DNA of 64,000 bases from Lepus europaeus (taxonomy: Eukaryota > Chordata > Mammalia > Lagomorpha > Leporidae). How positions within the stretch are numbered: position 1 is the first letter of the stretch; every line of letters starts with the position of its first letter. The notes beneath the pieces were generated by a model. The model made no database searches. It was not told the origin of the DNA and was given only the letters and a program-made list of their open reading frames with translations. Below are positions 20,131-32,662 of the stretch, piece after piece. The translations under genes were made by a program, and so were the position numbers. The stretch covers positions 12,228,266 through 12,292,265 of the forward strand of contig NC_084837.1 in assembly GCF_033115175.1 (NCBI RefSeq), in the 5' to 3' direction.

Positions 20131-23100
20131 ACCAAAAAGTTGTAGATTGTACACTCAGCGGTCACAGTCATGTCATAAGACTTGTAGACTGCCTGATGGG
20201 GTTTATGTGAAGCTATTCAAGTCTTTACGAAGAGTCTGAAGTAGACACTGTCTTGACCACTCTTCAAAGAAGGAAACTGGGGTCACATGGGCTGAGTACG
20301 CCCGTGTCGGGTGTACCCCAGCTTACCACTGCCACGCCTGTCTGCACCACGCTGCAGGTGACGGCAAGTGAGCCAGGCCTCCAGCCTGGGCATGCAGCTT
20401 CCCCCACTGATTTTCCTTTCTCTGACATGTGAAGGGAGCCCCGCGGTGCACATGTGTATTTCTTCCAGGAGAGGCGTTGGTTAGCATTTTACTGTATTTT
20501 TCTGCCTATCTCCCTTCCCTTCTCTCTCTTAACAATGTATTTCCTCTACCTTTAAATACTGTATCGTGTCAGATGTATAATCCGTGGTACTCAGGTTCCC
20601 TGATGCTCTCGCGAGCATCCCAGTGGGATTTGGGATCCTCCTGTTAGTCTCTCCTGGGTTCAGTTTGCCTGGTCAGTTTCCTTTCGTCTGGAATAGTCCA
20701 TCTTTAGGTTTGGATCTATTGTTACATTGGCATCTGAAAGGTCAAAGCCAATTGTCCAGGCCCAGCTTAAACAACTTCCAGTCAGCAGCGTGACCCAGGT
20801 GAGGCTTGGTGCTTCCATCGCTGGGCCCTTGCTGTGCCGTGGGGTAAGGTGGTGTCTGCTGCGTTCCCCTATCTGGAGGAACGGCTTCCTCTTGATCCTT
20901 AACCTGGGGCCTCAGGCGGATGCTCAGGGATGTGGTTTTTTTCGGTGGGTCAGGGAGCTATGTGAGGGCAGGTGCTCATCTGTTCATCTACAGATCTTTG
21001 GCCCCCTCTGCACCTGGTTGGTTTCTGCTTCATCTTCCAGCTTCTTTGATTGGACAAGCGTTGGTGTCTGGGTTGTTATGGAAGCCTGTGAAGGTGGCAG
21101 GACAGCCCCAGAGACGACCCCTAACTTCACGGAGGATGAAAGTGTGGCTGGGTGGCATGTTCGGCCAGCTCAGAGAGTCTTTGACAGCATGTGCTTAGAC
21201 CATCTGCACCCTGGCTATGTGACCACAGGTAGCCTGGGCAGGGCCTACAGCCAGGGACACCCTAAGAGTCTTGGTGAGTCTGTGCTTTCAAGAAATAAAA
21301 AACAAATATTGTCTTGAGTTCACACACCGGAGCCTGTTTTTGTTCTAACCCTGATTTCTGGCTCAGGGTTAGATCCTAGTAATTGTGCATCTGTGAGTCA
21401 GCTCGTGGGAGAAGGCATGGAATTCCCTCCATTGGGGCTAGGGCCCTGGTAAAGAGGCCCTCTCCCACACCCCTTTCCTTCTCTGCCTTCCACCCTATTC
21501 CCTTCCCCTCCTGGCACGAGGCTGGGGTGTGGTCGTCACTTGCTGATGAGCTGTGTGTGTGGTGGGGGCAGAGCCTTGCTGCGTGTCCAGTCCGTACCAG
21601 CATCCTTCTGCACGGTCAGAACCTCCACAGGTTTTTTTTTTTCTTTTTTGGTTGGGGGGAGTTGATTCTGTTTATTGTTCTCCTTTTTAGAAGTTCACAC
21701 AAAAACACTTGCTAACCAGGAACTTGGCCATGCTCTGTGGCCGTCAGCCAGTCTGTCCCAAGGTGACCCGTGTGGAAGAGCACTGGGGCTTGATGCCTCA
21801 GATGAAACATCTGTAAGCCTCCGCTTTGGGGCGAGGCCCACTCTGAATGGGTGGGTGACCCTCCGCCCCAGCACAAGGTACAGGCTTATCTCCTTGGAGC
21901 CAGGACCCGGGGTGCAGCAGCTTTGCAAGACCTTGGGAGCCCAAGTTAAAAAATCACTCAGCAGAGAGCGCGTGGCGCAGTCCTGCCTGGGGCTCCTATC
22001 TCAGAGCGCAATTCCGAAGGCAGAACTCTGGCGCATAGCTATCTCCAGTAGACACCAGGGGGCAGGGGGGAACAAGCCTGGGGAGGGGGCGAGAGTCATG
22101 TGGGCTCATCCTGCCCCCCAGCCGAGGTCTGCCACTTAGACATGGGGTGAGGCTGCAGGTGATGACTGAGGAGCCCGGCCAGTGGTCAGGAGCCCTCAGT
22201 GGGCTTCCTTGCTTCTGTTTGGAGAGCTGCAGTGATCCCTTGGGGTCCATGATCTTTCCCAGCCTGGCCTTGTTGGAGGACACATCTGCCCTCCTTCCCT
22301 GGTAAAGAACACTCATACCCAGTGGAGACTTTGAGGCTTATGGCTGTTTGGACCATGGGAGTGTTGTCGTTCCACAGGTGGGCCCCTGAGTTTCTAAGGT
22401 GCCCGTCTAAGGACTGGGGTGCCTGCTGGGGGCAGATCCAAGCTCCGAACTGGAGGGCAAAGGGTTGTGGCAGGGCAGCGAGGGGCTGGTCTGCCCTGGA
22501 GACCTTCCAGAGCCCGAGTGGAGGTTTTTGCAAGGGGAAACAGTGTTGGGGAAAGAGAAGGACATGAGTGGGTCTCAAGAGAGGAGAAGGGAGCCAGACC
22601 CAGCAGGCTCCTGGGTTAAGGCTGCTCAGCTCATAGGCAAACTGCTCAAAGCTTTGGCTGCAGGTGAGCATCGGGGAGCTGGTAGTGGGCACCAGGGGTA
22701 CCCCAGAGCATGTTACAGCTGGGACCCCATCTGTGTTCTTGGAACAGGGGATGATCAGCATTGGTGCTGTTGGTTGGAGCCTGAGATGTGAGCGTGGTGG
22801 GTAGGTCCCTGTTGTCTTGGTTAATGCTCTGTGTGTACCTCTTTCCTGTTATGCTCCCCTCATCCTCACCTCTGACTGCCTCGTGTGGTTTCCCCACTGC
22901 TCCCTGTGGTGTCCTCCCCACCCGGTAGCTTGTGTGAGGTACAGGGAGTGGGTGGGACCCAGGTCTTTCTTGTCCCCTCATAGAGGTCTCTACCTGGAAG
23001 GGTTTTTCTGCACTTGCCTGTCACCTGCCTGTCATCTGTAGGGGCAGAGTGGTAGGAGGAGGAGGCCCAGAGCCCTGGTTCCTACAGCCATGGGTGCCGA

Positions 23101-25720
23101 GGCCAGATGCCCCCACAGCCCCAATGGCTTTCTGTGGTACCCCGTTTGCCAGCATGGCAGCTTCTTTGGAGAATTCTGCTGCTGCTTGGCGTAAAGTGGC
23201 AGGGCATTGTCTGGGTGGATCTGAGGCGCTTTTTAGGATACCACCGCTTATCCCGATTGGGCACAGTTTTAGCATTTTGGGGTGGATCGGTGGAGCGGGG
23301 AGCCTGCGAGTGCCCACTGTCACAGGCATCCCACTACTGTGCTGGGGACACAGAGGTGGTTGTCCTGACTTGCTGTCAGGCCTTAGGGTGTCCATGACAT
23401 TCTGCCGTGGCTACTCCCAGCTCTGGTTTGAAGCTGTCCTGAAGAGGGCTGGGCATTCCCTGGTTGCTTGGCCGAACGGTGTCACTCTCCAGTCTACTCA
23501 CTGTGGTCTGAAAAGCTCCCACCTCTATGCCCCTTTTCCCTGAGCTTCCTCCTTGCCTCGAGTTGGGAGCTAAGAGTTTGAACTCCTTGGCACTTTCAGC
23601 ACTTGACACCACCTCAGGACACAGGTATTTATGTGTGCACATGTGTGTGCGTGTGCATGTGTGTGCACGTGGTCAGCCGTGCGGCCAGTGCCCTGGACAG
23701 TTGTTCCTTTGGAAGCCAGCCAGTCAGAAGGCATTCAGCCCGGTGGTACAGGCGCAGTGGGGATGTTTGCTTCTCCTGGCTCCATGAACCCCACTGGGGC
23801 TGTGTCACTTAAAGGCTGATGCCCTGCAGGAGGAGGGAAGGGAGGGGCAGTGTGTGCTTGGCCCTGGCTGTGCAGGCAGGACCCTGGAGCTGAGCCTGGG
23901 GTATCTCTTCTCTGGTTCTCTCTGCTCCTCCTCCACAGCCTGGTGTGGGGTCCTGGCTCTGGCCAGGTGAAGGGGTAGGAGTTGTGCTCTCTGCTGCCCA
24001 ACTCAGGGTCCAGCCTGGCCCCGCCCTCACTTCAACTCCTCTTGTCCTCTCACGTCTGAGCAGTTTGTAACCAGAGGTTTCCACCAGCCCCCATGGACAT
24101 GGTGGAGAGTGGGGCCCCGAGGGGCTGGAGCAGGGAGGATGAAGGCAGTGCTCCTTTGTGCTGGAGCCGGCTCAGCCTGGGAGACCCCGCGGGGGAGGCT
24201 GTGGCTTCCTCCTTCCGCCCGCTGGGGACGCCCTGGCACCCATCCCATCCCGTGGGGTGTTGGGCGGAGGTGACCTGGTTGGCTGTTCCCTGCTGCCGTC
24301 AGGGTCCTCCTACACTGCGGAGCTGGAGGTAAACACTGGGTTGCCGTGGCAGCTGGGCCAAGGCGCAAAGTGTTTGCGGCTGGAGAAGTTCTCATTGTCT
24401 CAAGTTTCTAGGATGGGTTTCTATTTTGATTTTTTTTTTTTTAAATTAGCTAGAATGACTAAGATCCCAAAATGTCTGACCTGGTTCCTATAATGTCTTA
24501 ATAAACATTTATATTCCCTTCATAGGGGGAACGTTTTAGTGATCCACTGACTTTTCTTTTAGCCAGTGGCAAGGCAGGGCAGGGGCAGCACAGAGGGTTC
24601 CCCCCCACCCCCACGGCTAACAGCAGGCACAGCCTGCAGCCCAGAGCGCTGGCCACAAGCCAGGGACTGGGAGCGCTTATGTAAACACCATACCAGGCTT
24701 TTATTGGCTTTGAGCTGATTAAGTTCCATGGAAAATTTCGGGACGATACTTTTCTCCTCTTGGAGTATTAGATGCCCATACCTGGAGCTCCCAGAAGCCA
24801 TTGGCACAGACCCGTGAGTCTGTCTGAGACCAGGGAGCACCGTCCCCACCCAGGGCCTGATGCTTTCGCCAGGAGCAAGGTGTGAAGTGGTTACATTCTC
24901 ATTGCTCCCACAGGTGGCCGGCTGCACCCAGGCTGTCCTGGAAGTGGCCTGGCAGCACCTCACCGTGGGTGGGCCCGGCATCAGGTTCTCTGGCCTCGGG
25001 TTTCACTGGGCTTCCCTGCTCTGCCTGACAGTAATTGCCTTGTACAGGGTCACCTGTCCCAGCAAGAAGCCAGGTACAAGAAATGACTTCTTTCATTTTA
25101 TCATCAGTAGGGCTGACTCAGGCCACCCCGGTGAGTGGTGGGTGGTGTTTCCTTTGAGTCACCCTGGAAAGCTACACCCAGGCCTGTTTTCAGGGTCCCC
25201 TCCTCTTCGTGCAGGGCTGTTCATCCCCTCCCATGACAAAGACAGGGAAATCATATGCCGAGGGGGGGCTGGGTTGCCTGTGGGCCCTCTAACCACCCGT
25301 GGGCGGGCACTTGTGTGGAAAGCGTGTCTCTGAAGCAGCAGCTGTTGTGGTCACCATGGGGCAGGACCCACCTACCCAGCACTAAAGGAAGTGCCCAGGT
25401 CTGTAGTTGTTTTACAGTGAGCCCCTGGTGTTGCCTGTCCCTCCCAGAGTCTCCCAGCCTTTCTTTTTCCCTGTTGACCTGGGCGGGCGGGCGGGGGCAT
25501 CTGTCCTTGGCCCCAGCATCCCTCACCTGGCACCAGCAGCCTTCTTGTCATCCTCGCATCCTTCACCAGGCAGAAGCAGCTCTGCAGGCATGACCCCTTT
25601 CCAAGATCTATGCAGAATGTATTTTTTTTGTGTGTGTGTGTATGTGAAGAATTTATTTCATAATGTTCCAGAAAAAACTGAAGTTAAAGGGATTGAAATG
25701 CTATTAAAAATTATTTAGGG
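20131..25720. other. Intron 1, SINE-free 5.6 kb
   Basis: Unusually few recognisable repeats for this intron. It holds a TG/CA-rich stretch at 23631-23670 and a candidate ratcheting splice motif at 22653-22669 (TTTGGCTGCAG|GTGAGC). Many medium chance ORFs on both strands show no domain. Confidence 0.4.
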
Positions 25721-25988
25721 GGAGCAGCAACTGGCATCCCATATGAGCGCAGGTTGAGTCCCAGCTGCTCCACTTGCCATCCAGCTCTCTGCTGATGCGC
25801 CTGGGAAGGCAGAGGAAGATGGCCCAAGTGCTGGGGCCCCTGGACCCATGTGGGAGACCTGCGGGAGTTTCTGGCTCCTGGCCCAGCTCTGGCTGTTGTA
25901 GCCATTTGGGGAGTAAACCAGAAGATGGAAGATCTCTCTGTGTCTGTAACTCTGCCTTTCAAATAAATATTCAAATAAAATTTGAAAA
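25721..25988 (+). mobile_element. C-repeat SINE (sense), head truncated
   Basis: Begins within the head at GCAACTGGCATCCCATATG. Body and AAATAAATATTCAAATAAAA tail are present. Confidence 0.87.
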
Positions 25989-28900
25989 AAGGAAGCTATT
26001 AGGGAGTCTGGGTCAAGTGACCCCGGGTTGGGCTTTGCTTGTGTCAGAGAAGGCCTTCCTAGTGATGGTGCTGTTGCAGGGGCACAGTAGTAATGCCCCC
26101 CTCCCACGTGGAACGGACTGAGCCCTGCCCCAGGTTCTATCTGCAAAGAGGTCACCCTGGCCTCTGGGGATCAGAAGATTGTGGACAAGGCAATCAGCAG
26201 GAAGGAGTTTGTATGCAGAATTTATCTCCTGCAGGATGGCTCTCGGGCACCTGAAAGACCTGGCATTATGGCTGCCTTCTCTCTTAGAAAGCAGCAGGCA
26301 AGTGAGCAGTTAAGTGGGTGTTGGGTCCTACCACAGGATCCGAGCAGCTCTCCCTGCCCCTGTTCTCCCAGGCCATTCCGTGGCACAGTGAGGGGTACGA
26401 GTTTGCCAGCACCACCGTGGTGCGTCTGCCTCAGCTCCTGCGTCTGGGAAGTGCTCGCCTTGGGGTCTCAGGAGGCCTTGGGAGGGTGGCACAGAAGGTG
26501 AAGCTGCATCCCACTGTTGTCATGGAAACCTGTTGCCAGGCGCTGGGCTGTGCTCAGACTAGGGAGGGCGGTTCCATCTCAGGTGAGCCTTGTTTGCTGC
26601 CAGGTAACTGAGCCTTCCCTGGGCACCAGCAAGTTCTACCTGGCTGAACTGAAACCACCTTGAGGTGAAGGACTCAGTCCCTGGTCACCAAAGCATTCCG
26701 GATGCACCCCCTGGCCTGAGGGGGGCCATCCCACGGTGACAGGTGGCAGTGGCAGTGAGGCTATGCAGAGGGAAAGGTTTTGGAGCCAAGTGCATTCTGG
26801 GAAGGATTTCAGAGGCCGGTGCCCCACCAGGGGTCCGAGGGCCCCAAGTGCCCTTCTTCAGCCTGAGAACAGAGATCGAGTTGGACGGTTCCCTCCGCCA
26901 CTGGGCAGCAGCACCTCTGCCTCGGGCACTGGGTGTGCAGGCCAGAAAGCCCAGGGAATCCCTGGGGCCCTGCACTTCTGTGCTCTGGGCAGGCGCTGCC
27001 TGCTTGCTCACAGGGGTGAGGGCTCTCAGGAGCTGCGGGCCATCTGCAGATACATTATTTCTTTCCTTTCTCGTTTGGGGGCAGCAGTTGTGTGTCTGCC
27101 AGCAGGCGGATGGTTTCCTGGAGGGAAGTACAGGAGTGTGAGGCTGGCTTTGTGCTGCCAGCCCTAGGCTGTGCCCCTTTCCTGCTGGTGCGGCCCTCTT
27201 CCTGTCGAGTACTTGGCATCACAATGCTTCCTGTGTGGTCTGAGTGAATCTTTTGAATGACTCTAAGAAAGAGGCTTCCTTTCTCTCTCCTGGCCTCTGA
27301 TTGTTCCCTGGGGACACCTGTGAAGGTGCTGGGGGTGGGGGCTGTTCCTGGGCCCAGCCCCTTCGCTGCAGGAGCATTTCCAGCAGGAGCCATTTCGGTG
27401 CCCTGCTCCTGCGGTCTTGAGTGGATCTGTCCCCGTGTCTGATCTGAGCTGCTGGGTGTAGAGTGGACCTGAGGAGGGCGCTGTGCTGCAGAGCCGCCCT
27501 TGAGCTGCCTTCTAGACACCAGCCTGGGGGCAGTGTCATCTCCCCAGTCCTTCCCCACAGCGTGAGGAAGCCGGAGCTGGGGTGGCCCCACTCAGGCAGG
27601 ATGGGCCCAGCTTCTCCAGGAGCCTCCTGGTCTGCAGCACCTGGCCACAGGCCTTCGGGCTCCTCACCTGCAGGAACAAGGCCTAGAGGACCGATAGGCC
27701 GGGGCCTGGGCACTGGTGGCCTGGGCAGGGGCTGCATGCCCACCTGTGCTGTCAGCACTGGCCACAGTACTACGAACTAGATTTCGTGTTAGGTACAGTC
27801 TCCAGCCACAGGAGGTGACCTGGGAAAGTTTTCTGTCAGAGCTGCCCAGCTTGGGTTTCTCGACAATTCCCACCTGGACACAGGTCTGCCTGGGCAGCCT
27901 CCTTGGCAAGGCCTCAGGCAGACGGCCCCAGGGCACCTTGGGTGCAGTTCGGAGAATCAGCCTAGGTTCCTGGAGCAGCTCAAGGAGGTGCTGGGGCTTC
28001 TGCCTCCGTGTCCTGGGAGCCCCACGGGGCCGCCCTCTCGGACATCTCCTTGGGGAGGGTCTCGTGCTGCCGACCTGCTCACACTTTTCCTGTCTCTCCC
28101 ATGCGTGCAGTCGTGTGTCTGGTGCTCCCCCAACCACAACTACACGTCGCCAGGCAGAGGTGGACAAGCTATGCGAGGCGCTCAGTAAACAAATACTTGA
28201 GCGCAAATGGCCTGGCTGTCGGGGACGACCCAACCGCCCTGGGACAAGAACCCAGCCACGCTTCTCCAGCTGCTGCCATTAGCAGCTGCTACCCGTGGGC
28301 TCCCAGGCCCTGTCACTCTAGAAGTGTCCCCCCAGCTATGCTCTTGCCTGTGCAGGTGGGAACACCCCCACTCTGCCCGGACAGCAGCCTGCACTGGGAG
28401 TGCAGGTACCTGGTCTTGCCCTCATCACCCAGGACTGGCAGGGTCAGCAGAGTGGTCTCTGCCATGGCTTCATCCCCTGCTTTGACCTGTGTTTTCATGC
28501 CAGGCCACACTCCAAGAATGGGCTGTGGCTGTGGCAGTGGCAGGAGTGCCAAGGACCAAAGCTAGGACTCCCTAGGCCCCAGCGTGCTCACACATCGGCT
28601 CCCTGGAGCCTGGACTGGTGGCCTGAGCCTCCGGGTGCACTGCAGTGGGTCTGGCCCCCAGTGAGAGGGGTTACCCTCCTCTGAGGAGCTGAGCTGAGTC
28701 AGGCCAAGAGACCTGTTTCTGTGCCATGTGGGGAGGGAGGCCCATGTCGCCTGCACAAGATTTGTTTTAAGAATGTGGAGAATGAGACCTGTTCCTTGGG
28801 TCTGTGGATCTTTCCTAAAAGCTGCAGACTCTTTGTTTTTACCAAATCTCATGGAATTCCATGCAGACTGGAGAGGGTTGGTGGGGCGGGGCAGGAGCAA

Positions 28901-31900
28901 GGGTGAAAGAGGTTTTGGCCATGGCTCCCTGCTCCCAGGACACTTTCCACACTCTCCTTGAGGACTGTGAGACCCTGCACTGTCCCCAGGCTCACGGAGG
29001 GTCCTCCCTTGGCCCCGGATCTGGAGTGGAGCCAGTGGAGTGGAGAGGGGACAGAGCCGCCCCAGAGGGAACCAAGAGAAGACAGGTCCCAGCACAGCTG
29101 CTGCTCTTTGTCGTCCTGGGTCACCCACACATCCTGTTTCAGGCTTTGTGCAGGCTGGGCCTGGGGTGAGGGCATCCGGGTCTAGAGCAGGTGCCTTCTG
29201 GGTGGTAGAGCCAGGTCCTCTGCCAGATCCCCAGAGGGGCGCCCCTCTGGGCTTCCCGCCTTTGAGTGATGGTTGGGTCTCCTTGCAGTTTGGCCATTGT
29301 GAGAAGCAGAGGAGGGAGGTGCCAGCTGGCCCTATCCCATCCGCTGCTCTCTGGACCCTTGCACCATTGGGCCCAGGGCCTGGAAGGGCTTCCCTCCTTT
29401 GGGTGCCTAGGGAGCTCTGGGGGTACAGATCCAGGCTGGGTGACTGCCACGTACCTGGGCACGGGCAGCAAGGGAATGATCGGCGGGCGTTGCAGGGTTG
29501 TGTCCTGATCCCACAAAGAAGCGAGTGAGTATGCAGAGGGGTGGGTGGATCCAAGAAATCAGGGAGATGGGCTAGTCCTGACGCCCCCCGCCCAGACTCC
29601 CTCAGCAGCAGCCCTCCCCTGCCTTCTGAGTCCCGATGTCACCCCACCTGGCCAGTGAGCCCAGCCCAGGGACCATGGCCGCTGTTTCCAGCAGCCATGC
29701 CACCCCACCTGGCCAGTGAGCCCAGCCCAGGGACCATGGCCGCTGTTTCCAGCAGCCATGCCCTCCATGCCTGCCGTGTCCTCCCAGGCTCAGCTGACCA
29801 CACTGGCGCAGGGCTTCGTGCTTTGTTCCACATGCCTGGCTGCCCCAGCAAGCTGCTGTGAGGTCCTTGGATGTCGTTAGCTCTGTGAAGTCACACATGC
29901 ACTGCCAGCGTAGGGAGAGCTGATGACTACCTGGAAGGCTCCTGATGCCCTCCCTCCACCCCCGCCTTGCCTCTGCTGCCGCCAGTGTGCGCTGGGCCTG
30001 GTTCAGTCTAGAGGAAGGGTGTCAGCTGTGAGGGAGTCACCTCTCGAGCACCTGCGTGTGCTGGCCGTGGGGTTGGGGTGTCCCCAGCCTCGTCCTGACG
30101 GGGACCCGGGGCTGCGTTGCACAGAATGTCAGCGCGATGGTTTTGGCTGTGTTTCTGGGAAGACCGCCCACCTGTGGCTTCCAGAAAGCACCCTGTGCCT
30201 TTCTCTGAACTCACAGCCTCCTCTCCCTCCTCTTGCCGCGTCCAGAGGCAGAGCTTTGGATGGCTGGAACCTTACTCTGGCCGTGTGCCTCAGCTCCTGC
30301 CCTGTAGCCACTGGGTTTCCCCTCCTGGATTTTGTTTCTCTAACAATGCAGCTCCTCTGGGGAGGAGTGAGTGAGAGGCGTGGACTCGGGTTCCCCACTC
30401 CATTCCCCATGGTGCCGTCAGTATTGGGCTCTTCCTCTTCGGTTCCTGCCTAGACCCTCTGACCTCTCAGGGGCCTTGGGGACTTCCAAAGCCTCACACT
30501 GTCCTCCTGTGACCCAAGTCCCGCCAGTGCAGGCCTCTGGCCGTGGCTGTGTCACAGGGCAGCGAGTCACCCCTGCATCCTCATTTCTCTTTCAAAGGTA
30601 TGGCCTCTGTGTGGAAGAAGAAATGAAAATAGCACCCATGCCTCGAAGTCTCTCAGTTCCTAGCCAGGCACTTGGTGTTGGGGCCAGAGCTCCTGCTGGG
30701 CCCCCTTGGGGTCAGCGCCAAGGGCAGCTGCACATGTCGCATAAGGGAGGGTCTGGGGAGGTGCAGGTGGCATGGGTGGCCTGCAGGACAGAGGAGCAGG
30801 CTGTGGCGCCGGTGGGCCCACGTGGTGAGGATTTGAGAGGGAGAAGCTGGAGGGCCAAGCAGAGCGTTTGGGTTTGGATGCATCTGGTGTCAGCAGCCCC
30901 CACCGGGTAGTGCCTGCCTTCCGAGCAAAAGGCCTCTCTGGCTGAGCCTGGGGGATCCCTGAGAAGAGCAAGGCAGCACCTTCTTGCCGAGACCAGTCAC
31001 CTCCAGAAGAGGTGTCCTTGGCACTTGTGGATGGGGAGAAGGATTCTTGTCAGTCGGGGTGTGGGCGGGGTGGCAACCTGCAGAGGCCGGATGGCAGACC
31101 GTCGACTTGGGCATGCACCCCCGGGCCAGGGAACCCCTAGGAGGCTTGTCTGGGTTGGGGGCACTGTCTTCACCGCAGCCGTGTGGGGTCTGGGGTGGTC
31201 TGCTTTGGCTGTGTTGCTCCTGGAGACGGCAAGTCCTTTGGTAGGTCCTTCACCGGCGGGAGCTGGTGCTGAGTTAGGGCAGGAGGAGGGCAGCATGTCT
31301 AAAGAAGCAGGTGCTGTGGTGGCCAGGCCGAGGGCACTGTCCTGCTGTGCGGCAGTTGTGTTAAAGACCCTCACTCTTGGTGTTTCTTCCTGACACATGC
31401 AGGGTGGGGTCGCCTCTGTCATGGTTACTGTTCTGGCAGAGCTCAGATGTGGGCTGTTGGCAGCTTCCAAGCCACGTACCCTGAAGGTGGTGCCACCCCC
31501 ACACGGTGAGGGCTGGTGCACTTCCCACGGCTGTGTCCTAGGTGGTCCAACTCCGTCTTCCTGTGGGTCTGCCTCTTCCTGCTCTTTCTGGCGAGTTTCA
31601 GTTGTCTCTGAAGGCAAGGTGAGATGAGACCCACACCCCAGGTTTTCTTGTTGGGGGAAACCGTGGGTTAGGTGTGGAGCTGGGATGTGAGCTGGCTTCC
31701 CTCGGCAGGATGGGGTGGAGGGCGTGCAGCAGAAGCACCGAGGGTCGACAGGTGCCTCTTCCCCTCTTCCTCACCCTCTCTTTAACTTGGTTTTGTCCTA
31801 AAGTGATGCTTAGCTGTGTCAGTCCAGCTTCTGGTGCCTCCATGATGGGAAAAGACACCATGTCTGCCAGCACACACCTGCACACATCCACAACATTGGA

Positions 31901-32174
31901 AGTGATAGGTTTACTGCAGGCAATTTGCTGATACAGAGAAGCTCAAAGAAGATTGAATGGGCCCCACAGTTTTGCCTCCCAAGAGGGTGGTTGGTTGACC
32001 CTGTCCTCATGAAACTTGTGAATTTACAGCTCAGGAAGCCCTGTCTGCAGCCCGAGTGTCACGTGTCTGCTCTGGCCTCTGAGAGCTAAGGGTTGGGCCT
32101 GCGCCCCGGGACTCTGTTCCTTGGGTTCCATCTGGGAGCCTCAGTAGCTGGCATTGGTTTGAGTATTGGCCGGG
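25989..32174. other. Intron 1, long SINE-free stretch
   Basis: About 6.2 kb without C-SINEs. It includes a 61-bp exact tandem duplication (29640-29761) and a second splice-like CTCAG|GTGAGC motif at 26578-26588. The 330-codon minus-strand frame at 28562-29554 is Pro/Ser-rich with no domain and is treated as chance. Confidence 0.4.
29640..29761. repeat. Two exact tandem copies of a 61-bp unit
   Basis: Positions 29640-29700 and 29701-29761 are identical base for base (unit starts CACCCCACCTGGCC and ends AGCAGCCATGC). With no differences between copies, the duplication is recent, and copy number may vary between animals. If the assembly is wrong, this is a likely place for it. Confidence 0.95.
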
Positions 32175-32330
32175 GCCACTTAGGAGACCCCGTGTCTTCG
32201 TCCGTTCGGGTCACAGACAGGGTGGCCTGTGCACCGCAGTTCTGGAGCTGAGAAGGCTAAGATCAGGCACCAACGGACTCCCTGTCTTCGTCATGTGGTG
32301 GAAGAGGTGGGTCGCTCTCAAGGCGCTTTT
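32175..32330 (-). mobile_element. MaLR-like LTR fragment cut by a SINE
   Basis: GTCCGTTCGGGTCACAGACAG, CAGTTCTGGAGCTGAGAAGG and AAGATCAGGCACC resemble the antisense beginning of an MLT1/MST LTR. The following C-SINE ends the similarity. Confidence 0.4.
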
Positions 32331-32344
32331 TTTTTTTTTTTTCT

Positions 32345-32662
32345 TTTTAAATATTTATTTACTTTAAAGGCAAAGTTACAGAGAGTGGGACAGACAGATC
32401 TTCCATCCACTGGTTCACTCCCCAAATGGCCACAATGGCAGGCTGGACCAGGTAGAAACCAGGAGCCAGGAGCTTTATCCGAGTCTCCCATGTGGTACAG
32501 GAGCCCAAGGACTTGGGCCAACTTTAGCTGTTTTCCCAGGAGCATCAACAGGGAGCTGGATTGGAAGTGGGGCAACTGGGACTGGAACCAGCGCTCACTC
32601 GTATGGGATGCTGGTGTTGCGGCTGGCAGCTTAATCTGCTGCGCCGCGGCATTGGCCCCTCC
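32345..32662 (-). mobile_element. C-repeat SINE (antisense)
   Basis: AAATATTTATTTACTTTAAA tail complement, body, and head ending CTGCGCCGCGGCATTGGCCC. Full length. Confidence 0.9.

Noticed and set aside
28562-29554. 330-codon minus-strand frame in intron 1
   Set aside because: No recognisable domain, Pro/Ser-rich composition, and other long frames over the same DNA. Treated as chance.
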